Part shown: piece after piece, positions 1 through 9,694 of the stretch
Layout of the letters: every line of letters starts with the position of its first letter
Numbering within the stretch: the stretch's first letter is position 1
Assembly (NCBI GenBank): GCA_022414725.1
Contig: CM039464.1
Coordinates: 34,642,027-34,706,026, forward strand
Reading direction: 5' to 3'
Length of the DNA: 64,000 nucleotides
Origin: Microglena sp. YARC
Taxonomy: Eukaryota > Chlorophyta > Chlorophyceae > Chlamydomonadales > Chlamydomonadaceae
The notes under the pieces: generated by a model
The model's input: the letters and a program-made list of their open reading frames with translations, nothing else
Told to the model about the DNA's origin: nothing
Database searches by the model: none
Position numbers and translations under genes: made by a program

Positions 1-459
1 CTGTTTGCAGACTTGGTCAAGGAACTGGTCAAATGACTTGGGAGCTAGGCTGGGGGGGGTAAGAATGTTGATAAAGGTGAGGTCCATGGGGCTCCAGTTC
101 ATGCTGAGGTGGTTGACACATAGCACTTTGCCTCCAGGATGTGCACAGCTCCTGGGGTCCATGATCATCTTTGGTCTGAATGAGAGGGTGTGAGCATGTG
201 CATTGACCATGGCAGCTTGGAGACAAATGGCCCACTGTAAAGTGGGTCTGGCTGTGGTAGAAACAGTGGGGTAGGCTTGCACCATTTGCTGGAGTCTGCT
301 GTTGTGCTTGATGATAGGACTGCAGGCATCAGATGGCTCCTTGTGCATTGACCTGTGTGGGAACTGTTCTCTTTCAGAAGCCAGCAGGGTAGGGAACTTG
401 CTGGTGAATGCTGTGATGAGCTTGGACAGTGGAGGCCTGGGCTGGATGTTGAAAGCTGG
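1..459 (-). CDS. Partial unrecognised ORF running off the left edge
   Basis: An open minus-strand frame of 153 codons starts just after a TAA and is still open at the edge of the window. It has the base composition of the neighbouring gag/protease frames and directly follows them, so I infer it is a later part of the same retroelement, displaced by a frameshift near 460-480. I see no integrase HHCC or DDE motif and no reverse transcriptase motif, and I do not recognise the protein. A conserved-looking stretch reads MDPRSCAHPGGKVLCVNHLS. It could instead be an unrelated gene fragment. Confidence 0.4.
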
Positions 460-476
460 TTAAGCAGGCCTGCTGT

Positions 477-2012
477 TCAGGTGGTGTAGGGTGCATCCAA
501 AACGTGTGAGGCTAAGGCTGGAGTTGTTGGAAAAATGTGGTTGACATTCTGATTAACTTCTCCCTGTGGTAGTCCAATGTCTGGTGACCTGTTGGCCAGT
601 ATCCATTGGTCCCAGGTAGTGGCTGTGTCTAGATCAGATGGCTTGAGTGGCCCGTCCCCATCTATGGGGCCATCATATTCCTCGTAGTTGGTCCTGATCT
701 GGTCACTGAGGAGTTCCATCTCTGCTCTGGCTCGTTGTAGGCCCAGGTTGTCCAGCTGTTGTTGGAGATCTGGAGTGGTTTCAGGAGGGTCATCTACTCC
801 TAGTCCAGGGTCATCTTGGGGCTTGTGTACCTCTGGATGGATGAATCCTGGCATGTCATCACTGTCAGTATCATCAGAGGCTTCCAGATTGTCTGCAGTG
901 AAAGGGGAATGGTACTGGCAGATAGTGGGAGGATGGTCCTGGAGGTCTTGTACTGCCTCCACATGAGTGGGTGGGTACTTCCCTATCTCAGAATCAGTGT
1001 GGGGTGCAGATGGAGCAGAAGTAGAGGGGAAGTCCTGGTGGTCTTGATCTGCCCCCACATGAGTGGGTGGGTACTGCCCTATCTCAGAATCAGTGTGGGG
1101 TGCAGATGGAGCAGAAGTAGAGGGGAAGTCCTGGAGGTCTTGATCTGCCTCCACATGAGTGGGTGGGTACTGCCCTATCTCAGGAATAGTGTGGGGTGCA
1201 GATGGATCAGAAGTAGAGGGGGGAACCTGGCAGTCTTGATCAGCTGTACTGGGGGAGGTTTTATGAGTGAGTGGGTACTGCCCTGTCTCAGAGTCAGTGT
1301 GAGTTGATGGAGGCTTGGTAACCATCATGATGTAGGCAATGGTAGAGTCCACAGGGATAGAGGGATTACTGGCAGGGACTGGTGACGTTTGGTTAAGGTA
1401 GAGTCCATGCCTTTTGGGGCATGAGAGGAGCAGTTTAGTACCAGATGGTCTTGGGATGGAGAGTGTGGCTTGATTCTTGGACAGGTGAACTTGGAGGTCT
1501 GGGCACAGGCTGGTGGCTGCATGAATGCTAATGATGTTGGGCATGTTGCAGTCAGCAAGAAGTACATTGTTCAGGATGATCAGAGTCTTGCCATGGCCCT
1601 TGATCTTGGCCTTCCCTATCTGCTTGCAGAGGATAGGTGGAGAGTCTTGATCTGCCAGCTGCAGCTTAATAGGCTGTTGGAGGTCCTGGATGTCATGCAG
1701 ATGGGAGATGTTACTTGTTGCATGAGAGTGTGCTGCAGTATCTATGATCCATTCTGTCTGCAGTGCTGCCTGGAAAACTTCTCCATCTTCTATAGTGCAT
1801 TCATCATCAGCACTTATTTGTCCAAAGAATGCTGTATCAGCCAGGGGGTCAGGTGGCAAGCAAGGCAAATGAAACAGACTTGCCTCTGGTTGGTGTAGTA
1901 AATCCCATGGGCTGGAGGTTGTCCTCATCCAGTGCCAGGGACAGGAAGTTGTGTTCTTCACCCTCACTGTCAGAGTTGGAGGTGGACTGATCACCATCAG
2001 CAACATGGGCAT
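477..2012 (-). CDS. Copia-like protease ORF with internal repeats (pol fragment)
   Basis: This 511-codon frame overlaps the end of the gag frame and lies +1 relative to it. Homology should begin near 1,880, where gag ends. About residue 88 reads EWIIDTAAHSH, matching the copia aspartic protease active-site region, though with DTA instead of the usual D-T/S-G. The following segment (LNNVLLADCNMPNIISI) resembles the second half of copia proteases. The protein then enters about four 32-residue repeats rich in P, S, T and D, followed by an acidic tail. A normal copia pol would next show the integrase HHCC and DDE motifs, and none is visible. The family is known to process Gag-Pol; activity of this copy is doubtful. 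Confidence 0.65.
   Translation of the reverse strand: MPMLLMVISPPPTLTVRVKNTTSCPWHWMRTTSSPWDLLHQPEASLFHLPCLPPDPLADTAFFGQISADDECTIEDGEVFQAALQTEWIIDTAAHSHATSNISHLHDIQDLQQPIKLQLADQDSPPILCKQIGKAKIKGHGKTLIILNNVLLADCNMPNIISIHAATSLCPDLQVHLSKNQATLSIPRPSGTKLLLSCPKRHGLYLNQTSPVPASNPSIPVDSTIAYIMMVTKPPSTHTDSETGQYPLTHKTSPSTADQDCQVPPSTSDPSAPHTIPEIGQYPPTHVEADQDLQDFPSTSAPSAPHTDSEIGQYPPTHVGADQDHQDFPSTSAPSAPHTDSEIGKYPPTHVEAVQDLQDHPPTICQYHSPFTADNLEASDDTDSDDMPGFIHPEVHKPQDDPGLGVDDPPETTPDLQQQLDNLGLQRARAEMELLSDQIRTNYEEYDGPIDGDGPLKPSDLDTATTWDQWILANRSPDIGLPQGEVNQNVNHIFPTTPALASHVLDAPYTT
955..1310 (-). repeat. 96-bp in-frame tandem repeat inside the protease ORF
   Basis: About four copies of a 96-bp unit encode variants of a 32-residue block containing EIGQYPPTHVEADQDLQDF. 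The unit length is a multiple of three, so the frame is kept. The repeats lie where a copia polyprotein would normally carry the start of integrase. Confidence 0.8.
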
Positions 2013-3024
2013 GGCGTCCCCTGCTTGGGTATCTTCTTAGACGCCTCCTGTCTGGACTGGTCTTCTTGGGGGTCTTCTTGTCGTCAGGATCCTTGTCATC
2101 TCCTGATCTGTTCTTGGGAGGTGACTTAGATCCATGGTCAGATTCATCTGAGTCTGCTGGCCTGAAAGCCAGATCAGTGTCCTCACTGGTGCAGTCTCTG
2201 GAGCTATGGCCTATTCCCCCACAGTTCCAGCAGGTCATCTTCTTGTAGGAGATGGTCCTGTCTCTGAATGGGAGGTGCTTGCTGTTGAAGGGCTTCCTGG
2301 CCCTGTAGGCTGCAGCTGCCATCTCAGCCTCTTCAGGAGATGGTGCAGGGTCAACTTGCTTCACTAAGCACCAGTTGAAGAGGGCACTTTGGAGCATGGA
2401 AAAGGTGGTAATAGCAGTGGGGTTGAACTGATTGATGTAACCATCATATTCAGAGCGGGAGTTCAGTCCCTTGACAATGAGGTTCAGGAAGGTGCTGGTA
2501 GAGACGATGTGGAGGCCTTGTATCTTGGGAATCTGGGAGTACAGATCAGCTGCCCTGGAGAGGTAAGTCTGCAGGGATTCAGTGGAGGTCATACGTAATC
2601 CCATAATGGCAGTCAGGGTGGTATGCTCTAGCCTGCTGCCTTCCTCAGAGTGCAGGGCATCTAGAAACCTGAAGGCTCTAGTGGCCATATCTGTGTTGGC
2701 ATGAATGGCCTGCTGGATGCCATCTGATACATGATCTATGATGACCTTAAAGGCCTTGTTGTTCTTCCAGGTGGAGATCCTGTTGGGGACACCAATCCTA
2801 GGGGCAGCCGGAGCAGCCGGGTCAGCAGCCGCAACAGGAGGGTAACTAACGTCATCAGCAGGGTGACCATCAGAGTCATTAGGCTCGCCAGCGACCACCG
2901 CTTGTTGGCAGTCGAAAGCAATGGCAATGGTATCCCTATCTGATTTGAGGGCGAGGAGGATATTCTGCCTGGCGCTGCGCCAGTTGTAGAGGTTGTTACC
3001 GGTGAATATTTTGGGAGGTTGCAT
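1849..3024 (-). CDS. gag: Copia-like Gag with CCHC zinc knuckle
   Basis: This 391-codon frame starts at the first ATG of an open region and looks like a Ty1/copia Gag. The N-terminal part (KIFTGNNLYNWRSARQNILL) and a UBN2-like middle region precede a zinc knuckle near residue 262, CWNCGGIGHSSRDC, with the CX2CX4HX4C spacing of retroelement nucleocapsids. A basic region follows. Gag forms the particle that packages element RNA. The protease frame downstream is +1 relative to Gag and overlaps it, which could be programmed frameshifting or a simple indel. The frame is intact over its length, so the copy may be fairly young. Confidence 0.8.
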   Translation of the reverse strand: MQPPKIFTGNNLYNWRSARQNILLALKSDRDTIAIAFDCQQAVVAGEPNDSDGHPADDVSYPPVAAADPAAPAAPRIGVPNRISTWKNNKAFKVIIDHVSDGIQQAIHANTDMATRAFRFLDALHSEEGSRLEHTTLTAIMGLRMTSTESLQTYLSRAADLYSQIPKIQGLHIVSTSTFLNLIVKGLNSRSEYDGYINQFNPTAITTFSMLQSALFNWCLVKQVDPAPSPEEAEMAAAAYRARKPFNSKHLPFRDRTISYKKMTCWNCGGIGHSSRDCTSEDTDLAFRPADSDESDHGSKSPPKNRSGDDKDPDDKKTPKKTSPDRRRLRRYPSRGRHAHVADGDQSTSNSDSEGEEHNFLSLALDEDNLQPMGFTTPTRGKSVSFALLAT

Positions 3025-3765
3025 TGTGAGGTCTTCTGTGTAGGAGTCTTGGCGTTGTAGGTCGGAGTGTTGGGATAGGGGGAGTTACGAGGCGGGGCAG
3101 GGGAAGAGGGGATGGAGTGTGTGTGTGGGAATCGGCGATCCAAAGGGATCCAGCGGATTACTGGGGGGTGAACGACTGAACGTTGCCAAGCGGCAATGTT
3201 CGACGACAGAAGCTTCTCTTAAGCTGGAGGCGTAGACAAATTGATCGTCTGAGATCAATACAGCACTGTGTGGGTCTCGGTGAGGGCGCCGTCCTATACT
3301 CACTTCATAGATTTCGGTGATTTGTGGTCGCTCTTGCTTGCTCCAGTCGTAGGACGCAGTGGCAGATCCAAGGATTCTTGGTAGGAAGCGGCAGGCGGAG
3401 CAGCGGGAAGTAGGATCCGCACAGGGAGTCCAGGTGCTTATTTAAAACTCGGGCCTTCGACAAGTCAGAGGGGAACTGAATCCGAACGCGGAAATCAGCG
3501 GCTGTTCTTCGTTAGCGTCTAAAGATGGCGCACATAACCTGTTAATGTAAGATTGTTACAACGGCATAGGCTCGATAGAGGAGAAGATGCTATTAAGCGC
3601 AACAGGCGCAATCATATAGAATAGAGATGTGTACTGCAGGGTACTGCAGTCAAGTGCAGGCCACAGCTAGCCTGAGGCCTGGCGGCAGGCAACACGGTAC
3701 CAGGAGGGAAAGGTGCCGGTGTGCATTATGCCGACTCAGAGACTGATATATAAATCAGTCAATAA
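3025..3765. other. No gene seen; probable 5' leader/LTR zone of the gag element
   Basis: This stretch lies upstream of Gag on the minus strand, where a 5' LTR and leader would be expected. I cannot define an LTR because the partner copy would lie outside the window. No convincing ORF or RNA gene is visible. Confidence 0.3.
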
Positions 3766-5506
3766 CACTACGAGCATCTTAATACCGTATGCAGCGATAA
3801 TGCCCTGGAAAGGAAAAAAGCACAAGTCAACCCAACACAACCATCTTGCAGAAAAGAACCGTAGTGTCGAGGATGACAACCACAGACACCCCATGAAGTA
3901 AAGGGGGAGTCCAGCCGAAAAACAGAGAGGCCAGAAACCAACCTAGCAAGGCTCAGCAAGCAGACACACATGACAGGGGAAGAGAATCCACCACACAGAG
4001 CAGAACTGTTGTCTAGAAGCAACCGATAGGTGCTTCAGCCAACACAAAGCCCTGCCCGTAAACCAGAAGCCACAAGCAAGAGCTATTACTAGAGAAACGA
4101 AACCAACCCATCCGCGAGAGAGGAAATAGTTACATACTCAGCAAAAATCAATGCCGAGACTGAACAGCGCCGGGGCAGCTGGACAGTTTTATAACAGTGA
4201 GGGTTTGGGCAACATACTTACATACCCCTCAGAACCTGGTCCAGAAGGTGACCTCCAAAAAAGCGTACGAAAGAGCAAAATAAGACCAACCCATCCGAGA
4301 GAGAGAGAGGGTTCGTTATATAAACTCAGCAAATCACTGCCGAGACTGGACAGCAGCACAGCCTGCCGACCATCCAATTTTATAACACGGAAGCACGAGG
4401 GTTTTGAAGGCACCCCCACAAACCTGAAAAAACTAACTAGGTCAAGTCCCAAAAAAGGAAACAAACTAGAGGCGTAAAGGAGAGCGGAAAGGGAGGGATG
4501 CAAAAGTAAGCAATCCAGAACACCAAGCCCACCAACCACAAGAGAGGAAGACCAAACTAAAAGAACTAAATACCATCCAAGGGCATGCGCTATGAGCACC
4601 TTAATATGCAGCGATAATGCCCTCAAAGGAAGAAAGCACAAGACAACCCGACACAACCAACTTGCTGAAGAGGACCGGAGTGTCAAGGATGAGAACCATA
4701 GACACCCCATGAAAGAAAGGGGGAGGCCAGCCGAAAACAGAGAGGCTAGAAACCAACCTAGCAAGACTCAGAAGGCAAGCACACATGTCAGGGGCAAGAG
4801 AATCCACCACACTTGGTAGACCTGCCCTGCCCGTACACCAGAAGCCACAAACTAGAGCTATTACTAGAGAAACGAAACCAACAATCTAAGCACAGCCAGC
4901 GAGAAAGGGAGGCGAAAAGGAGAAGGGAGGGGTCAGGGTTTAGGGTTAGGGTCCAGGGTGGAAACTTGTAACCCTAACCCCCAAACCCAAACCCGAAAAC
5001 TGCGGGCATGAAGGGCCAAACCAAAGAACTATACAAGAGGGTGTCCTGTGACGTACGGCACCCGAGAGCGAACTAATGCTTGGCACCCAAGAAAGAGGAG
5101 CTGAAAAGAGGAGCGTAAAGAGGCAAGCAAGCAGGCGCGTGCATTGAAAGACTAGCAAAAAGGTATCAGCTAATCGTAAGACCACTCTCCTGGCAAAGTC
5201 AGTTGGCTACCTAACATCCGCGCGAGAGAGAGGGTTCGTTATATAAACTCAGCAAATCACTGCCGAGACTGGACAGCAGCACAGCCTGCCGACCATCCAA
5301 TTTTATAACACGGAAGCACGAGGGTTTTGAAGGCACCCCCACAAACCTGAAAAAACTAACTAGGTCAAGTCCCAAAAAAGGAAACAAACTAGAGGCGCAA
5401 AGGAGAGCGGAAAGGGGAGGGTGCAAAAGTAAGCAATCCAGAACACTAAGCCCACCAACCACAAGAGAGGAAGGCCAAACTAAAAGAACTAAATACCACC
5501 CAAGGG

Positions 5507-7057
5507 CAGGGTACTTCAAAGCGCGCGCTTTTGCGCTTTTGAGCGCTGACTTTTTGACACCCTTGCGCGCTATAGCGCAGATTTTTGCAACCCCTGTGCG
5601 CTTAGCGCGCTGTCTTTTTGAACACCAGTGCGCTTTCCTCTTTTCAGTCTCTCACAGAAAGCGCTGAAACCGCAGTCCCCCTGTGCGCTTTCTCAATTTT
5701 TGAATGACAGTCACTGACTCATTGAGTGACTGACTGAGTGACTCAAGGGGTGGGATTCAAATAGTGTGACAGGCAGCCATCCTGACTAGGTAGCACTGTA
5801 GCAGCACGCGGCGAGCCGTCGACCGTGCAATTTGAACGCTAACGGAAACAACCGTATTCTGGACTCTTAAATAAAACACCCGGCAGAGTGCGGTTACGTC
5901 AAAATCCTATCTCTGGGCTTATTCAACGCTTCCGTTCCTCGCCCCTGCTCATCTGCTGCTCATCTGTTGCCATTTCGTCACAGCTAACTGCTCAAGTCTG
6001 ATAGGCTCCTTCTAACCCACCACACGTAAATTCGATTGCGTCTGAATCGACGAGTCGAGTGCTCTTTCAGCTTGTTGAGTTGTGATCTGCCGAATTCCTG
6101 GAAACGCGCTGACATCAAGTGTCTAAACTTTTCCTGTCCCCCTTTTGCAGTCCTTGTCCTCGACTCCTCGTCGCCCAGTCGCCAAGTCGGAGTCCTCGCT
6201 CCTCACTCCTCCTTCGCCACCTCCTTTTCACTCTCCTCCTCCTGCTCCTCCTCTCTCTCCTCCTTTCCGCCTCCTCCTTCCTGCTCTACTCGCCTGTCGC
6301 CTCTGCTGCTCGCCTCTGCTCGCCTCTGCTGCTCTCCTAGTCACCCCTACCGCTCTCCTAGTCACCCCTACCGCTCTCCTAGTCGCCCCTACTGCTGCGA
6401 TGGGCAAGCAGGATAACCCGACGAAGAAGGCTAAGACCGCTGGGGTCCCGACAGCGAAGACCAAGAACTACTGGGCCACGAGTATGTTCGATTACTTGGG
6501 TACATAATTTGATCGAGCTGTATTTGTGTGTGTTTGCTTATCGAGTTGCGACATATGTCCTGGAATCTGCTGGATGCCATCATATCTTCTTGGCTAAATC
6601 AAGTCCTTCCACTTTGTGCAGCCGGATCCGTTGCCGTTTCTGCGTTCCCGACGAAGCGGAAGGGAACCATTGCGGCTGCACTGGGTGCTTCAACCGGTCC
6701 TTCGGCCTTGCGGTGTTCTGTCCCACGAGACACTCCCACTCCATCCGTGCATGCTTCAGCCGGTCCTTCAATTTGTAACAGGTTTCCACCTCCAATTTGT
6801 AACAGGTTTCCACCTCCCCCCCCCCACACACACACCCATAAGAGTCTCTCTGGCACCCCACCAGTTCATCAGCACAGGAAAAGCGCTGGAAAAAAAACGG
6901 TTGCGCGCTTAAAGCGCAGTTTTTTCTTTTTGTGAATCGCTTTTTTTGTAGGCTTTTGGAAAGCGCTGCGTTTTTTTTGCCTCTGCGCTTATAGCGCAGA
7001 TGTCTTTTTCTCCAGTGCGCTTTAGCGCTGGCCAAATTGGCCAATTGAAGTACCCTG
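5507..7057 (+). mobile_element. hAT-type DNA transposon, 1,551 bp, non-autonomous
   Basis: The element starts CAGGGTACTTCAAA and ends TTGAAGTACCCTG, an inverted pair, and is flanked by the 8-bp direct repeat CCCAAGGG at 5,499-5,506 and 7,058-7,065. The uninterrupted A/B junction near 4,580 carries a single CCAAGGGCA, so this is a true insertion into the A/B block. An 8-bp target duplication and a CAGGG terminus are hallmarks of hAT transposons. The subterminal regions are rich in GCGC/AGCGCT motifs shared with the short MITE copies at 12.8, 24.4 and 48.4 kb. No complete transposase is present. Confidence 0.85.
6400..6935 (+). CDS. Small two-exon ORF inside the hAT element
   Basis: An ATG at 6,400 opens a frame (MGKQDNPTKKAKTAG) that reaches TTGG|GTACAT at 6,499. 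A candidate acceptor, TTTGTGCAG|CCGG, precedes 6,622. Joining 6,400-6,499 to 6,622-6,935 keeps the frame and gives 137 residues, which are basic at first and then rich in S, P and T. A long C/T-rich tract precedes the ATG. It could be the relic start of a transposase, where nuclear-import-like basic residues are common, or captured host sequence. I do not recognise the product, and the splice sites are predicted only. Confidence 0.4.
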
Positions 7058-8244
7058 CCCAAGGGCATGCGCTATGAGCACCTTAATATGCAGCGATAAT
7101 GCCCTCAAAGGAAGAAAGCACAAGACAGCCCGACACAACCAACTTGCTGAAGAGGACCGGAGTGTCAAGGATGAGAACCATAGACACCCCATGAAAGAAA
7201 GGGGGAGGCCAGCCGAAAACAGAGAGGCTAGAAACCAACCTAGCAAGACTCAGAAGGCAAGCACACATGTCAGGGGCAAGAGAATACACCACACTTAGTA
7301 AACCTGCCCTGCCCGAACACCAGAAGCCACAAACTAGAGCTATTACTAGAGAAACGAAACCAACAATCTAAGCACAGCCAGCGAGAAAGGGAGGCGAAAA
7401 GGAGAAGGGAGGGGTCAGGGTTTAGGGTTAGGGTCCAGGGTGGAAACTTGTAACCCTAACCCCCAAACCCAAACCCGAAAACTGCGGGCATGAAGGGCCA
7501 AACCAAAGAACTATACAAAAGGGTGTCCTGTGACGTACGGCACCCGAGAGCGAACTAATGCTTGGCACCCAAGAAAGAGGAGCTGAAAAGAGGAGCGTAA
7601 AGAGACAAGCAAGCAGGCGCGTGTAAAGAAAGACTAGCAAAAAGGTATCAGCTAATCGTAAGACCACTCTTCTGGCAAAATCAGTTGGCTACCTAACCGG
7701 TGCATGTGAGAAGGGGAGGGTACCAGTGGAACCATGGGGAGAACAGGATTGAAGAGCGTAGATGGTGAAGGGGGGAGGGGGGGGAGGAGAAAGGGGAGGA
7801 TCGTGGATGAGGGAAGCATCTTTAGGGAAGATTACAAGGGGCTTCAGGCGGAAAAGTTTGAGGGGGGGAACATCAGCGACAGAGGGTTCATTACATAAAC
7901 TCAGCAAATCACTGCCGAGATTGGACAGCAGCACAGCCTGCCGACCATCCAATTTTATAACACGAGAGCATGAGGGTTTTGAAGGCACCCCCACAAACCG
8001 AAAAACAAACTAGGTCAAGTCCAAAAAAAGGAAACAAACTAGTGGCGGATAGAAGAGCGGAAAGGGGAGCGTGAAGGGGAGGGATGCTAAGGCAGGCAAT
8101 CCAGAGCACCAAGCCCAACAAACACAAACATCCGCGAGAGAGAGAGAGAGGGTTCGTTACATAAACTCAGCAAATCATCCGCGTCCGCTTTTCTGTTTGA
8201 TTTTGCATTTTTATATTAGTCTTGTAGAATTTGTCAGGAATATC

Positions 8245-8328
8245 GTCTGCTTAATTCAGTGGTTAGACTGTCTGCTTTACTATAAGCATAATCGCAGAAA
8301 GTCGGGGGTTCGATCCCCTCAGCGGACA
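8245..8328 (+). tRNA. tRNA-Val(UAC)-like gene with a short intron
   Basis: The acceptor stem GTCTGCT pairs with AGCGGAC (one G-U). The D region carries AGTGGTTA. The anticodon stem TCTGC/GCAGA encloses TTTAC plus about 11 extra bases, consistent with an intron after position 37 and anticodon UAC (valine). The T arm GGGGG-TTCGATC-CCCTC is good. The anticodon arm resembles known eukaryotic tRNA-Val (TCTGCTTTACACGCAGA without the intron). The D stem is weak, with one mismatch, and I see no clear T-run terminator, so a pseudogene is possible. Confidence 0.65.
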
Positions 8329-9694
8329 ACATTATTCCGCTGTACATTGTATATTCGTAGTCGCGGATCTCGGAAGGCCCGCCATTTGTATCGATGGAGG
8401 CTCGCACTGTGGAACCGATGGTGGCGCGCACGCATGAGAACCACGACCATCAGCAGCGGAATGTTGAATGTCCTACTAAATGCTACGTGGGTGATTTTGG
8501 GTGTTTGAGGGGTGATACGTACGAGCCCACTTTATGGACACGACGGAACTTACGTGACTGCCGCGAGCTCCATAGAGCACAGATCGCGTTAGGGAAGACC
8601 AATCGCCCTCAATTTTGCCACCCATCACATTGCCAGTCAAATGGTCAGAAACTGCCCAACAGTCCGACCGCTGCGGTTAGGTACGCCAGCCTGGAAGGAC
8701 TGGGAAATGGCCTGGACATGGAGCTGCCGTTCGGCATGGAGAACAAAAAAATGCCGGGCAGTCGAACGCCCGGAAACGAAGTGTTTGTCGGCCCCCACAG
8801 ATTCAGTTCCTGAGGCACACAGCCCTCCCATGCTTTCTATCATCGCATCACCTGCCCTATTCCCCCACTCCGCCCTCCTGTTCTACCTTCCGCCCCCCGC
8901 CCCGTAACCCCCTTCCCCCGGTGTGGTCCGAGGACCCCCTTTGGACTGCTTCATTAATTCACGCCGACTTGGCAGACTACTTTTGTTTCTTTTCAACCAG
9001 TCGAAGACTGACGATATAGCTGTCGACTGATCACGTCCTGCCGCGTTCTTTCTGCCGCCGAGTGCAGGCAGGTATCTGGGATGTTGCACTGTCCTCAACT
9101 TCTTCTTGGACTCAGGGACCTGCGCCCTCTGCCTCAGTCCAACGGAACTGCCCATGCCTTAGAACCTCGTCATGCCTTCCCATAAGATGACCAAGAACCG
9201 TGCTTCCAGTGGAATGGTGACCTGCAACCTTGCTATGTCTTCTCTTGTTATTGACCGAGTTCCATGCCTTCTCTTGAGTGACTATAGAGCGCGTAGGCCT
9301 CACTGCCTGCAGTGCCTTCAGCAGTGCCGTTGGCCAGCTACGGCCACGCGCCCTGCCGGCAGTACCGGTTACAGTACTGCCGTTCCCTTCTTCTGTCCTG
9401 TCCGTCCTCCAGGATGCATTCTATTGTAATCTATCGATCCTTCATGTGTCCCAACTCCGGAAAGTAAAATCTCTTGTGCACCGCGAACAGGCACATAGGC
9501 ACACAATCATAATCACACGCACAAGCACACACATACACATACGCCCTCTCAATCACCTTCACATCCACACAAACACCAATGCAGATACACACGCGCACAA
9601 GCAAACACAAACAATCGCCTGCCACACGCGGACACAAACAAGCACCTACCACAAACACATGCACACACCTAATGTACAACTAACACTCACCTAA
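8329..9694. other. No gene identified; CA-rich tail
   Basis: Several mid-length open frames exist on both strands, but none shows a recognisable domain. The stretch 9,490-9,690 is a degenerate CA-rich simple repeat (CACACGCACAAGCACAC-like). Nothing else can be supported. Confidence 0.4.

Larger units (their letters stand above)
3766..8180 (+). repeat. A/B tandem repeat block with telomere-like segments
   Basis: Two units alternate here. Unit B (about 625 bp) is nearly identical at 4,587-5,216 and 7,073-7,700, with a diverged copy at 3,766-4,110. It carries a degenerate TTTAGGG/CCCTAAA stretch near 4,935-4,995 and 7,420-7,480. Unit A (about 290 bp, with the core CTCAGCAAATCACTGCCGAG) recurs at 4,290-4,586, 5,217-5,506 and 7,880-8,130, with a stub after 8,136. 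The order is B'-A-B-A-[hAT]-B-A. Minus-strand hydrophobic ORFs and plus-strand basic ORFs in the units recur only because the DNA recurs, and I do not call them genes. Confidence 0.85.

Noticed and set aside
4189..4764. Hydrophobic minus-strand ORFs (also at 5,211, 7,022 and 7,909)
   Set aside because: They recur only because units A and B are repeated; no conserved domain, and the copies have different ends.
8394..8813. 139-codon ORF after the tRNA-like gene
   Set aside because: No recognisable domain, overlapping open frames on the other strand, and no splice or start evidence to favour it.
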